From NCBI RefSeq assembly GCF_016902445.1, contig NZ_JACSNX010000020.1:1-51227 (forward strand): a stretch of DNA of 51,227 nt, in the 5' to 3' direction. Position 1 is the stretch's first letter. Each line of letters starts with the position of its first letter. Origin of the DNA: Oscillibacter valericigenes. GTDB lineage: Bacteria > Bacillota > Clostridia > Oscillospirales > Oscillospiraceae. A program made the position numbers and the translations under genes. This document shows positions 8,058 to 16,072 of the stretch, in pieces. The notes beneath the pieces are model-generated. The model was not told where the DNA came from. It saw only the letters and a program-made list of their open reading frames with translations, and did not search any database.

Positions 8058-9935
8058 TCAGTCGATCTCCTTGTACATCAGCTTGTAGTAGCTCCACTGG
8101 CGCCATTTGAGGACCTGTGCCGCCTGCTCCGCTGTCAGCTGGTCCGTCAGGGTGCCGTCCGCCGGCAGATAGGCCTGCTTCTGCACCACCGGCAGCTCCC
8201 GCCGCAGCTGGTTCAGGAAGTCGAACCAGGGGCTCTCCTCAGTCCGGCCGGAGAGCTCCAGCACCGCGGCTCCCAGGAAGGCGGCGGAGAGGTCGCCGTC
8301 TGCCGGCAGGTCCAGGGACGCCGCAGCGGCCTCCCAGTCCAGAGCCTCCGCCCCGGCGTCGTTGGTCCAGATCACATAGGGCGTCTCATAGGAGGTCAGC
8401 GGGTCCCACTCCGGCCGGGCGGTGAAGCCCAGCTCCGCGTAGGCCAGCTGGTTGTCCCCCAGATAGGGCAGGTGGTCCCCGAAGAATACCAGCACCACCG
8501 GCTCTGACCGCTGGGAGAAGTAGTCCACCAGGCGGCCCAGCATGGCGTCCGCGTCCCGGGCGCCCTCGACATAGACCTTCAGCAGCGTCTCCACCTCGTC
8601 GGACACCGCCGCATTCAGCGGCACCTCCGGGTAGTCGTAGCCCTCGCCGTACTTGTCCGGGGTGTAGGACATGTGGTTCTGGATGGTGGTGGTGTAGTGG
8701 AACAGCGTCTCGCCGGCGGCCGCGGCGTCCTCAAATTCCTGTTCGATCAGGCCCGCCATGTAGTCGTCCGTGACCCAGCGGCCCTTGTATTCCAGGTCCT
8801 CCATCTGATCGGCGAACACCGTCTCCTCCGCCCCCAGCCAGCGGTAGACGTTCTCCCGGTTATAGAACCAGTCATCTCCGGGGTGGAAGAAGGAGGTGTG
8901 GTAGCCGTCGCCGCCGAACACCCGGAACAGGCTGTCCAGGTTCCGGTTCACCACCCGGAAGGAGGACGTGGTGGCGGCGGAGAGGGCGTTGGTCTGCATG
9001 CCCGTCAGCACGTCGAACTCCGTGTTGGCGGTGCCCCCGGCAAAGCCGGGCACCACGATATGGCCGGTGACGGCGTGGGGGTCCTCCCGCAGGGCGTGGA
9101 GATTGGGCAGGGGGTCATTTTCCTCTGTAAAGGCGAAGGCGGGGTCATCTGTGATGTCGGAGAAGGCCTCGTCCATCACCATGATGACATTCACATCCGC
9201 GCCCAGGCCCGTCTCCCCGCCGGAGTCCCAGCGCTCCGCCTCCGCCCGGTCAAAGCCCTCCGGCCGGTCCACCGGATAGGTGGTGAACTGGTGGCAGAAG
9301 CAGTAGGGGAATCCCAGCTCGTTGAACACGGAGGGAATGTAATAGGCGTTGGACACCCGGAAGGAGTTGTACAGGTCGTTGGAGGCGTAGACCGTCAGGA
9401 TCAGCCCCGCCAGGACGGCGAAGCTGGCCGCCGCGCCCAGCAGGCTCCCCAGCCAGCCCCGCAGGCGGGCGACAGGGAAAGGGCGGCTGCCCGCGAAGAG
9501 CCCCAGGGCCGCCAGCGCCAGAGAGAACAGCACCACCACAGCGATGGCCGACACCGGGAAACGGATGTCATAGGTCCCCACGGCGCTGCCGACTTCCTTC
9601 AGCAGGGCGAAGTCCCGGGGGAACACCGGCTCGTCCCGGACCTCGATCTTGATGCGGTTGGCGATGGACAGGGCGCAGACGGCGAAGTTCACCAGCGCCG
9701 CGCCGAAAAAGACGTTTCGGAACAGGCAGGTGAACACCAGCAGCAGCATCCCCACCGGCAGGCAGTTGAGGACGATCAGCAGGGGCTGGCTGCGAAAGAC
9801 GGCCAGCACGCTCCGCAGGGCGTTGGGCTGGCACCACAATGCCAGCAGGGTGATGGCGCCTGCCAGCAGAACGGCGGCCAGAAGCGTGGCCCACAGGGGC
9901 AGGCGGACTTTTGGGAAACGGTCATGGAGCTTCAA
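8058..9935 (-). CDS. LtaS-like sulfatase-fold membrane enzyme
   Basis: A 625-residue protein with about five N-terminal membrane helices (residues 12-190) and a large extracellular alkaline-phosphatase-superfamily domain. Motifs fit lipoteichoic acid synthase relatives: NVIMVMDEAFSD (first metal site), GGTANTEFDVLTG (nucleophile Thr), and VFFGDHLPYLG (metal-binding Asp-His). LtaS-type enzymes polymerise glycerophosphate from phosphatidylglycerol; other members transfer phosphoethanolamine or similar groups, so the polymer made here is uncertain. The start codon is TTG at 9935, chosen because AAAGGA lies about 10 nt upstream and the first internal ATG is inside a membrane helix. It has its own promoter and terminator. 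Confidence 0.85.
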   Translation of the reverse strand: MKLHDRFPKVRLPLWATLLAAVLLAGAITLLALWCQPNALRSVLAVFRSQPLLIVLNCLPVGMLLLVFTCLFRNVFFGAALVNFAVCALSIANRIKIEVRDEPVFPRDFALLKEVGSAVGTYDIRFPVSAIAVVVLFSLALAALGLFAGSRPFPVARLRGWLGSLLGAAASFAVLAGLILTVYASNDLYNSFRVSNAYYIPSVFNELGFPYCFCHQFTTYPVDRPEGFDRAEAERWDSGGETGLGADVNVIMVMDEAFSDITDDPAFAFTEENDPLPNLHALREDPHAVTGHIVVPGFAGGTANTEFDVLTGMQTNALSAATTSSFRVVNRNLDSLFRVFGGDGYHTSFFHPGDDWFYNRENVYRWLGAEETVFADQMEDLEYKGRWVTDDYMAGLIEQEFEDAAAAGETLFHYTTTIQNHMSYTPDKYGEGYDYPEVPLNAAVSDEVETLLKVYVEGARDADAMLGRLVDYFSQRSEPVVLVFFGDHLPYLGDNQLAYAELGFTARPEWDPLTSYETPYVIWTNDAGAEALDWEAAAASLDLPADGDLSAAFLGAAVLELSGRTEESPWFDFLNQLRRELPVVQKQAYLPADGTLTDQLTAEQAAQVLKWRQWSYYKLMYKEID

Positions 9936-9984
9936 GGGCGGACGGTCCTTTCCGGTTGGATTTCCTCACACACAGAATACATCC

Positions 9985-10012
9985 ATTATAAGAGATTTCC
10001 GGAAAAAAGCAA
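9985..10012 (-). promoter_or_regulatory. Promoter of the LtaS-like gene
   Basis: Read on the minus strand, TTGCTT (10012-10007) and TATAAT (9990-9985) are separated by 16 bp. The implied leader is about 45 nt. Confidence 0.7.
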
Positions 10013-10084
10013 GGCTCCTATGGAGCGTAGGGTGCCTTTGGGACAGTTTTGTGGTATGATACGGCTGGAAAAGGAGCGGATGAC

Positions 10085-10972
10085 ATGGACGCAAAGGCCA
10101 CCGGCGGGCTCATCGCCCGGCGCCGGAAGGAACAGAACTGGAGCCAGGGGGACCTGGCGGAGCGGCTCCACGTGACGGACAAGGCCGTCAGCAAATGGGA
10201 GACCGGCCGGGGCCTGCCCTCGGTGGACCTGCTGGAGCCCCTGGCGGAGGCTCTGGGCCTGACGGTCAGCGAGCTGCTCAGCGGCCGGGAGCTGACACCA
10301 GAGGAGCTGCCCAAAGCGGCGGGGGAGCAGATCATGGAGAGTATGCGGAAAAACCGGAGGCGGATTTGGCAGGGGGTCTTGGCGGCCCTGATGGCCGTGG
10401 CCCTGGCCGCTGGGGTGTATGTGGGATACCACTATGCCACTTCTGTATTGGGGCGCTCTGTAACGGAAGCGGACCGGGAAGGGCTCAGACGGCAGGCCAT
10501 TACCTACTTGAGCAGCCGGCAGGAGCAGTCACATTCGGAATTTGTCTACAATGAACTGACAGTTGTGGACCTGGAGCAAAAAGGAGACTATCTGGCGGCC
10601 CTCTGCGTGGACGGTAATGGCCATTGGGAGATCTGCATCTACGAGCGGGACAGCGTGTTCCCGGATCGCTGGCGGGCATATGGCGGCACGTTCGGCACAG
10701 AAGCCGGGCAGATCTTTGATATAGACTTTAGAGACCAACAGGGAAACGCCATCATTATCATGGCGGGCTGGGGCCTGCCCCGGGACATCGAAGGCTACTC
10801 CTTCAAAATCGATGACGTCACCTACACGTACTCGAAAGTGTTTGCGGGGATGTTTCTGGATCTGTTCATCCTCCCGGACAGCGGCGACGTTGCGTTCACA
10901 GGGCTGAAGCTTCTGGATGAAAACGGCAATCCCCTGCCCTATGAAAATCCACGGGAACCCGGTCTCACATAA
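10085..10972 (+). CDS. XRE-family regulator with membrane anchor
   Basis: A 295-residue protein: N-terminal HTH_3 domain (about residues 7-62, SQGDLAERLHVTDKAVSKWE), a basic stretch, one membrane helix at about 101-121 (VLAALMAVALAAGVYVGYHY), and an extracytoplasmic domain of about 170 residues without recognised motifs. The layout suggests a membrane-tethered transcription factor responding to something outside or in the membrane; the signal is unknown. The ATG at 10085 has AAAAGGAG 8 nt upstream, and TATGAT (10055-10060) is a likely -10 box. It is divergent from the LtaS-like gene, so a cell-envelope role is possible but not shown. Confidence 0.8.
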   Translation: MDAKATGGLIARRRKEQNWSQGDLAERLHVTDKAVSKWETGRGLPSVDLLEPLAEALGLTVSELLSGRELTPEELPKAAGEQIMESMRKNRRRIWQGVLAALMAVALAAGVYVGYHYATSVLGRSVTEADREGLRRQAITYLSSRQEQSHSEFVYNELTVVDLEQKGDYLAALCVDGNGHWEICIYERDSVFPDRWRAYGGTFGTEAGQIFDIDFRDQQGNAIIIMAGWGLPRDIEGYSFKIDDVTYTYSKVFAGMFLDLFILPDSGDVAFTGLKLLDENGNPLPYENPREPGLT

Positions 10973-10975
10973 GAC

Positions 10976-11013
10976 AAAAATCCCCTCTGTTCGACAATAG
11001 AGGGGATTTTTCG
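10976..11013 (+). terminator. Terminator of the XRE gene
   Basis: A 13-bp stem AAAAATCCCCTCT (10976-10988/10999-11011) with a 10-nt loop and T-tract, right after the stop codon. Confidence 0.9.
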
Positions 11014-11035
11014 CATAAGGTTATACAAATCGTAT

Positions 11036-11214
11036 CGAATTTCGAAGAAATTCGGATCCATTTTCGGCAGGACATACGCCTGCCGAAAATACTTTGACCC
11101 GTGCGCCTTGGGCGCACACACCAGTCCGCGCCCAAGCCACTGAAAGCGGCGCGGAAGTACCCTTGGGGTGCAGACTGGTGAGGGGGAATCGTGGAGGCAG
11201 ACCAAAGGTCTGCC
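11036..11214. repeat. Intergenic hairpin island
   Basis: No gene is seen, but hairpins follow one another: CGAATTTC (11036-11043/11047-11054), ATTTTCGGCAGG (11060-11071/11079-11090), GTGCGCC (11101-11107/11111-11117), and GGCAGACC (11196-11203/11207-11214). Between them, at about 11120-11178, a longer imperfect fold pairs ACCAGTC and GCCCAAG with CTTGGG and GACTGGT. It could be a structured RNA or a decayed repeat element. Confidence 0.6.
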
Positions 11215-11220
11215 GGAGCG

Positions 11221-11247
11221 TAAAGGGGGGACGAAGTCCCCTCTTTA
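11221..11247 (-). terminator. Terminator overlapping the stop of the COG0523 gene
   Basis: A 12-bp stem (11221-11232/11236-11247) with one wobble pair and a GAA loop. On the minus strand it begins at the stop codon and ends in CTTTA. Confidence 0.6.
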
Positions 11248-12177
11248 GAACGTCACGACTTCTTGCTGGGGCTTCTCACACGGACCGATGGAGATCACGT
11301 GCAGCACCGGCCCCTTGCCCTTGTAGGCGGCGTGGTTCTCCACCGCCATCCGGCCGGTGACCTCGATCCAGTCCCGGTTCTGGTACTGGTTCAGGTTCAT
11401 GCCCTTGGCGATGAGGCCCATGAACTGGATGTCGTTCTCACAGCAGGTCATCACAAAGCGGCCGGGGCAGTGGATGCCCGGGTACTTCTTGGAATGGCAC
11501 ATGATGAGCTTCATGTGGACCATCTTGCCCGCCCAGCGGTCCGGGTGGTCCATCACGTCCACGTACCAGACGCCGAAGTCGTCGTCCGGCACGTCGATCA
11601 GGTCCTGGTTCAGGTCGAAGGGGCACTCGTCGCCGGTGAGGTAGTCCTCGCTGGTGCCGTCCTCCATCTCCAGGTAGATGTCCGCCCGGCGGTTCACCAT
11701 CCGCAGGTTCCGCTTGCGCAGGGCGTCCCGCAGCTCCGGGGTGCAGCGGTTGAACACCAGCATGTCCGCGTTGGTGATCTTCTCCATCATCAGCTGGCCC
11801 ATGTTCTTGGCGTACATCTCAAAGGTGGGGGCGTAGACGAAGGTCATGATCTGATACAGCACCCAGTTGGCGGGCAGCACCTCCCGGTACAGCCGCTCCA
11901 TCTGCCACATGCCGTTGTACTCGATCAGCACCTGTTTGGGGTGGTATTTCTTCTCCAGCTCCTTCAGGTAGGAGCACTTCAGGTCCTCCTCATCCTCGAT
12001 GGTGATGACCGTCACATTGTCCAGGGCGTTCTTCTCGTATTCCTCCTCACCCTCCTCACAGCAGAGCAGCAGGGTGGGGTCTTGGCGGGCGAAGCCGTCC
12101 TCCAGGATGCCGTTGATGAAATTGGTCTTGCCGGCGTCCAGAAAGCCGGCCACCAAATATACAGGAATATCAGCCAT
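11245..12177 (-). CDS. COG0523 (CobW-like) P-loop GTPase
   Basis: A 310-residue G3E-family GTPase. Walker A is GFLDAGKTNF near the N-terminus, and LIEYNGMW stands where the switch region lies. The C-terminal part (about 220-300) ends in an OB-fold-like segment, RDWIEVTGRMAVEN, resembling those in TIGR03943/DUF1980-type proteins. COG0523 proteins are usually metal insertion chaperones or regulators (Zn, Co, Ni, Fe). The start at 12177 places the Walker motif about 15 residues from the N-terminus, as in relatives; the ribosome binding site AAAGGAA is rather far (about 14 nt). A second COG0523 gene lies just upstream on the same strand, which suggests they work together. Confidence 0.8.
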   Translation of the reverse strand: MADIPVYLVAGFLDAGKTNFINGILEDGFARQDPTLLLCCEEGEEEYEKNALDNVTVITIEDEEDLKCSYLKELEKKYHPKQVLIEYNGMWQMERLYREVLPANWVLYQIMTFVYAPTFEMYAKNMGQLMMEKITNADMLVFNRCTPELRDALRKRNLRMVNRRADIYLEMEDGTSEDYLTGDECPFDLNQDLIDVPDDDFGVWYVDVMDHPDRWAGKMVHMKLIMCHSKKYPGIHCPGRFVMTCCENDIQFMGLIAKGMNLNQYQNRDWIEVTGRMAVENHAAYKGKGPVLHVISIGPCEKPQQEVVTF

Positions 12178-12305
12178 TGTAACGTGCGTTTCCTTTCGGG
12201 TAAAATGCGCGGAATGAAGGCCCGGGCAACAGAAGGCCTGTCTTTCGTCACCGGGCACCACGCCTGGCTGACCGCCAGACTCCGCAGCGCGCTAAAGTTC
12301 TTTTG

Positions 12306-12329
12306 GCTCTTTTCTTTCAAGAAAAGAGC
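12306..12329 (-). terminator. Hairpin between the two COG0523 genes
   Basis: A perfect 11-bp stem GCTCTTTTCTT (12306-12316/12319-12329) with a 2-nt loop starts at the stop codon of the upstream gene. The T-tract is poor, so partial termination or mRNA protection is possible. Confidence 0.5.
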
Positions 12330-13460
12330 TCACAGGCCGAACAGCTCCGCCAGCTTGTCCTCCTTCAGCTCGGCGCCGATGACACACAGCCGGCCGGTGT
12401 AGTCGGGATGGCCCGCCCGGACCTCGTGCTCTTCGGGGACGAAGTCGAACTCGATCCACGCTCCGCCCTCGCCGTTGACAATGCCCTTGGCCCGCAGGAT
12501 CTTGCCGTAGTCGCCGGAGTCCAGGGCCGTCAGGATCCGCTGGATGTCCGCCTGGCTGAACACCTTGGGGGTCTCCCTGCCCCAGGAGGTGAACACCTCG
12601 TCGGCGTGGTGGTGATGGTGGTGGCAGGAGCAGTTGGGGTCGTCGCACTCGTGGTCGTGGTCATGGTGGTGATGCTCATGCTCTTCATGGTCGTGATGAT
12701 GGTCGTGGTCATCATGATCGTGATGGTGCTCGTGTTCCCCGTGGTCATGGTCATGATGGTGCTCATGCGCATCATGGTCATGATGGTGGTGCTCATGCTC
12801 GTGCTCCGCCTCGTCGGCGGCGTGCTCGGCCCGCATCTTTTCCAGCAGCTCATCTGCCAGGGACACCTTCTCAATGGCGGAGAGGATGACCTTGCCGTCC
12901 AGCTGGTCCCAGGGGGTGGTGAGGATGGCGGCGTCAGGGTTCTTCTCCCGCAGCATGGCCACGGCGGACTCCAGTTTCTCCTGGCTCAGCTTCTGAGTCC
13001 GGGAGAGGATGATGGTGCCGGCGGACTCGATCTGGTTGTTGTAGAACTCGCCGAAGTTCTTCATGTAGACCTTCACCTTGGTGGCGTCCGCCACGGTGAC
13101 GAAGCTGTTCAGCTTCATGTCGTCGGTCTCGTCGGCGGTGTTCTGCACCGCCACGATCACGTCGGACAGCTTCCCCACGCCGGAGGGCTCGATGAGGATG
13201 CGGTCCGGGTGGAACTGGGCCTGCACGTCCTTCAGCGCCTTGTGGAAGTCCCCCACCAGGGAGCAGCAGATGCACCCGGCGGACATCTCGCTGATCTGGA
13301 CGCCGGACTCCTTCAGAAAGCCGCCGTCGATGCTGATCTCGCCGAACTCGTTCTCGATGAGCACCAGCTTCTCGCCGGGGAAGGCCTCCGCCAGCAGCTT
13401 CTTGATGAGGGTGGTCTTGCCGGCCCCCAGGAAGCCGGAGACGATGTCGATCTTGGTCAT
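12330..13460 (-). CDS. COG0523 GTPase with His-rich metal-binding loop
   Basis: A 376-residue G3E GTPase, probably a zinc (or other divalent metal) chaperone. Walker A is GFLGAGKTT at residues 9-17. The metal motif GCICC (Cys63, Cys65, Cys66) is the COG0523 CxCC site, and ENEFGEISID is also characteristic. Between the GTPase and C-terminal domains, residues 220-285 hold about 36 histidines mixed with Asp/Glu plus three Cys (CDDPNCSC), an unusually long metal store. The usual NKxD guanine motif is replaced by SRTQK. AAAGGA precedes the ATG. It is upstream of, and probably co-transcribed with, the second COG0523 gene. Confidence 0.88.
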   Translation of the reverse strand: MTKIDIVSGFLGAGKTTLIKKLLAEAFPGEKLVLIENEFGEISIDGGFLKESGVQISEMSAGCICCSLVGDFHKALKDVQAQFHPDRILIEPSGVGKLSDVIVAVQNTADETDDMKLNSFVTVADATKVKVYMKNFGEFYNNQIESAGTIILSRTQKLSQEKLESAVAMLREKNPDAAILTTPWDQLDGKVILSAIEKVSLADELLEKMRAEHAADEAEHEHEHHHHDHDAHEHHHDHDHGEHEHHHDHDDHDHHHDHEEHEHHHHDHDHECDDPNCSCHHHHHHADEVFTSWGRETPKVFSQADIQRILTALDSGDYGKILRAKGIVNGEGGAWIEFDFVPEEHEVRAGHPDYTGRLCVIGAELKEDKLAELFGL

Positions 13461-13565
13461 GGTATCAAGTCCTTTGCATGAAAATTTTTTCCGAACCTTA
13501 TCTTACCACCAAACTGAAAAAAAGCAACTCCCCGGGGAAAAAATTCACGAAATCCGCCTGTTTCC

Positions 13566-14048
13566 TCATTCTGACAGGGGGAACAGCGACCGTTCGTAGT
13601 CCCGGACGAACCACCGCAGCCGGGTCCGCCCCCGGGAGACCACGGTGTGGCCCTCCGCCTCCAGCAGCGCCCGCTGGGCGGGGATGCCGCCGGGGTACTT
13701 CTCGTTCAGCTCCCCGCCGGCCTTCAGGGTCCGCCAGTAGGGGGTGTCACGCTCCGGCCGCTGGAAGCTGGCCCAGGCGGCCATGGAGATGAAGATGCCC
13801 GCAGTCATGGGGTCGGTGAAGTCCGCCTGATGCCGCCGGGCCAGATGGGCCCGGATCTCCCCCGCCGTGGTGAGCCTGCCGAAGGGGACGGCCCGCATGA
13901 CGGCGTCATAGGCCAGGGGCGGCGCCAGGAGCATCCGGCTGCCGCCGTATTTTGCGATGGTGCCGGGGTCCGTTACGGTCTGGACCCTGGGCATATCCCG
14001 CGGCTGACGCAGCATGGCGTTGAAATCCTTCTGGGCCTCTTGGGTCAT
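13566..14048 (-). CDS. MGMT-like (alkyltransferase-like) DNA-binding protein
   Basis: A 160-residue protein related to the DNA-binding domain of O6-methylguanine methyltransferase: YDAVMRAVPFGRLTTAGEIR is the helix-turn-helix entry, followed by a Gly/Trp-containing core and C-terminal EKYPGGIPAQRALLEAEG. The catalytic PCHR motif is absent; TPYWR stands in its place, so direct alkyl transfer is not expected. Such ATL-type proteins flag alkylated bases for nucleotide excision repair in known cases; whether this one does is inference. The start at 14048 has GGAGG 8 nt upstream. Confidence 0.7.
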   Translation of the reverse strand: MTQEAQKDFNAMLRQPRDMPRVQTVTDPGTIAKYGGSRMLLAPPLAYDAVMRAVPFGRLTTAGEIRAHLARRHQADFTDPMTAGIFISMAAWASFQRPERDTPYWRTLKAGGELNEKYPGGIPAQRALLEAEGHTVVSRGRTRLRWFVRDYERSLFPLSE

Positions 14049-14105
14049 GTGCAACACCTCCGCCCCCAGTATAGCGCATCGGGGCCGGTGCCGCAAGGCA
14101 CGGCT

Positions 14106-15512
14106 TCAGCGCCTCCGCCGGGCGCGGCGCGCCCGGCGGATCACCGGCTGGAAGGACTCCAGCTCCCGGGCGGCGGTGCCGGAGAGCAGAAGCAGGGAGA
14201 TCAGATTGGGCACCGCCATCAGGGCATTGAAGATGTCGGAGAGGTCCCAGACCACCTCCAGGCTCTGGGCGGCGCCGAAAAACGCCGCCAGGGCGAAGAG
14301 GATCCGGTACAGGGGAATGGCCCGGCCGCCGAAGAGGTATGCAAAGGCCCGCTCTCCATAGAACTCCCACCCCAGGATGGTGGAGAAGGCGAAGAGCACG
14401 ATGCCCAGGTTCACCAGCAGTGCGCCGAAGGGGCCCAGCACCGTCTCAAAGGCCAGGGCGGTGAGGGCCGTGCCGTTCACCGGCGCGCCGGAGGCGTACG
14501 CGGTCCCCAGCACGCCGGAGGCGCAGATGCACAGGCCCGTCACGGTGCAGATCACCGTGGTGTCGAAGAAGACGCCGGTCATGCTCACATAGCCCTGGCG
14601 GGCGGGGCTGTCGGTGACGGCGGAGGCGGCGGGGATGGCGGCGGAGCCCATGCCCGCCTCGTGGGAGAAGCAGCCCCGGGCAATGCCCCAGCGGGCGGCT
14701 TCCAGAGCGGAGGCGGTCAGCGCCCCTGCCGCTCCGCCTGCCGCCGCCGTCGGGGAGAAGGCCAGGCGGACCATCTCCGCCACGGCCCCCGGCAGGGCCG
14801 TCAGGTGCCCCAGCAGCACCGCCAGGCCCGCCAGCAGATAGAGGACCGCCATGGCGGGGACCACCGCCGAGCAGACCCGGGAGATCCGCCCGATGCCGCC
14901 CCGGATGATGAAAAAGGCCAGCAGGGCCGTCGCGGCGCCGGAGATCCGGGCCGGGAGGGCAAAGCTGTCCTCCAGGGCCAGAGCGATGGAGTTGGCCTGG
15001 GCCATGTCGCCCATCCCCAGGGAGGCCGGGATGGTGAAGAGGGCGAAGCAGAGCGCCAGCGCAGCGCCCAGCCGCTTTGGCCGCAGGCCGTGCCGCATGG
15101 TGTACATGGGGCCGCCGCACATCTCGCCCCGGTCGCTGCGGCGGCGGTACTTGACGGCCAGCAGGCACTCCGCACATTTGGAGGAGAGGCCGAAGAGGGC
15201 GGAGAGCTCCATCCACACCAGGGCGCCGGGACCGCCTGCCGCCAGGGCCGTGGCCACCCCGGCGATGTTGCCGGTGCCGATGGTGGCGGCCAGGGTGGTC
15301 ATCAGGGCGGAGAAGGGAGACACATCCCCGGCCCCCCGGGCCCCGGAGCGGGTCTGCCGGCCCAGCACGCTCCGCAGGGCCCACCCCAGGTTCCGCCAGG
15401 GGAGAAAGCGGGTGCGCAGAGTGAGAAAGACGCCGGTGCCCATCAGCAGCGCCAGCATCCCGGGGCCCCAGACCAGGCGGTCGATCCGGGCGATCCATGC
15501 AGCGACGGTCAT
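14106..15512 (-). CDS. AGCS-family amino acid:cation symporter
   Basis: A 468-residue integral membrane protein of the alanine/glycine:cation symporter family, importing small neutral amino acids with Na+ (or H+). About ten hydrophobic segments are visible. Family signatures include TTLAATIGTGNIAGVATA, GGPGALVWMELSALFG and GGPMYTMRHGL, plus an unusually Arg-rich C-terminal tail. AAGGAG lies 9 nt before the ATG. The MGMT-like gene follows after 57 bp and may be read through, but no functional link is evident. Confidence 0.9.
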   Translation of the reverse strand: MTVAAWIARIDRLVWGPGMLALLMGTGVFLTLRTRFLPWRNLGWALRSVLGRQTRSGARGAGDVSPFSALMTTLAATIGTGNIAGVATALAAGGPGALVWMELSALFGLSSKCAECLLAVKYRRRSDRGEMCGGPMYTMRHGLRPKRLGAALALCFALFTIPASLGMGDMAQANSIALALEDSFALPARISGAATALLAFFIIRGGIGRISRVCSAVVPAMAVLYLLAGLAVLLGHLTALPGAVAEMVRLAFSPTAAAGGAAGALTASALEAARWGIARGCFSHEAGMGSAAIPAASAVTDSPARQGYVSMTGVFFDTTVICTVTGLCICASGVLGTAYASGAPVNGTALTALAFETVLGPFGALLVNLGIVLFAFSTILGWEFYGERAFAYLFGGRAIPLYRILFALAAFFGAAQSLEVVWDLSDIFNALMAVPNLISLLLLSGTAARELESFQPVIRRARRARRRR

Positions 15513-15577
15513 GAAAGCAGCTCCTTCCCAGTGGGAGATACTTCCAGCATAGCGGCTTTCCGGCGTTTCATGCCATC

Positions 15578-15610
15578 AAAAAACCGCGGGCGCCCGGAAG
15601 GCGTCCGCGG
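15578..15610 (-). terminator. Terminator after the recombinase-SpoVT fusion
   Basis: An 11-bp stem (15584-15594/15600-15610, one mismatch). On the minus strand it is followed by TTTTTTG, giving a good terminator 12 bp after the stop. It is presumably the native spoVT terminator. Confidence 0.8.
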
Positions 15611-15622
15611 GTATGGGCGGAT

Positions 15623-16072
15623 TCAGCTCTCCATGTGCCGGCCCAGAAAGGCGGCGATGGTCTGGGCCAGCTTGTACTCCGTGTCGCCGGTGACGGCGGC
15701 GCCGTCGCTGGTGATGAACAGCACCAGGCCCAGCAGGTCCCCCTCCGCCAGGATGGGGGCCGCCACGGCGGTCAGCAGGGCGTCACTGCCCTCAGTGACC
15801 GGCAGGGGCTGGCCGTCGCCGGTGTACTGGTAGATCTTCCGGCCCTCCATGATCCGCTCCAGCTCCGGCGTGATCCGCTTGCCCATCAGCTCCCGCTTGC
15901 TGCCGCCGGCCACGGCGATGACCGTGTCCCGGTCCGTGACGGCGCAGACGCTGCCGGTGGAGCGGCTCATGGTCTCGCAGAGCTCGGTGGCGAAGTCCTC
16001 CACGCCGCCCAGCAGCGAGTATTTCTTGAAGATGACCTCGCCCTCCCGGCTGGTGTAGATCTCCAGGGGGTC
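15623..16072 (-). pseudogene. spoVT: spoVT 3' part, separated from its start by the element
   Basis: The last 147 codons of spoVT, present only as the tail of the recombinase reading frame. Beta-strand LEIYTSREGEVIFKKYS completes the AbrB-type DNA-binding fold that starts in the other fragment; the rest is the GAF-like signal domain (CAVTDRDTVIAVAGGSKREL, AAFLGRHMES). Joined to the 33 codons at 32782-32880 it gives 180 residues, against 178 for B. subtilis SpoVT as I recall it. This is an interrupted but undamaged gene: no frameshift or stop is visible. Confidence 0.9.

Noticed and set aside
12595..12835. Repetitive CAT/GTG-rich DNA that looks like a tandem repeat or CRISPR-like array
   Set aside because: It encodes the His/Asp-rich loop of the COG0523 protein; periodicity is irregular and there are no spacers.
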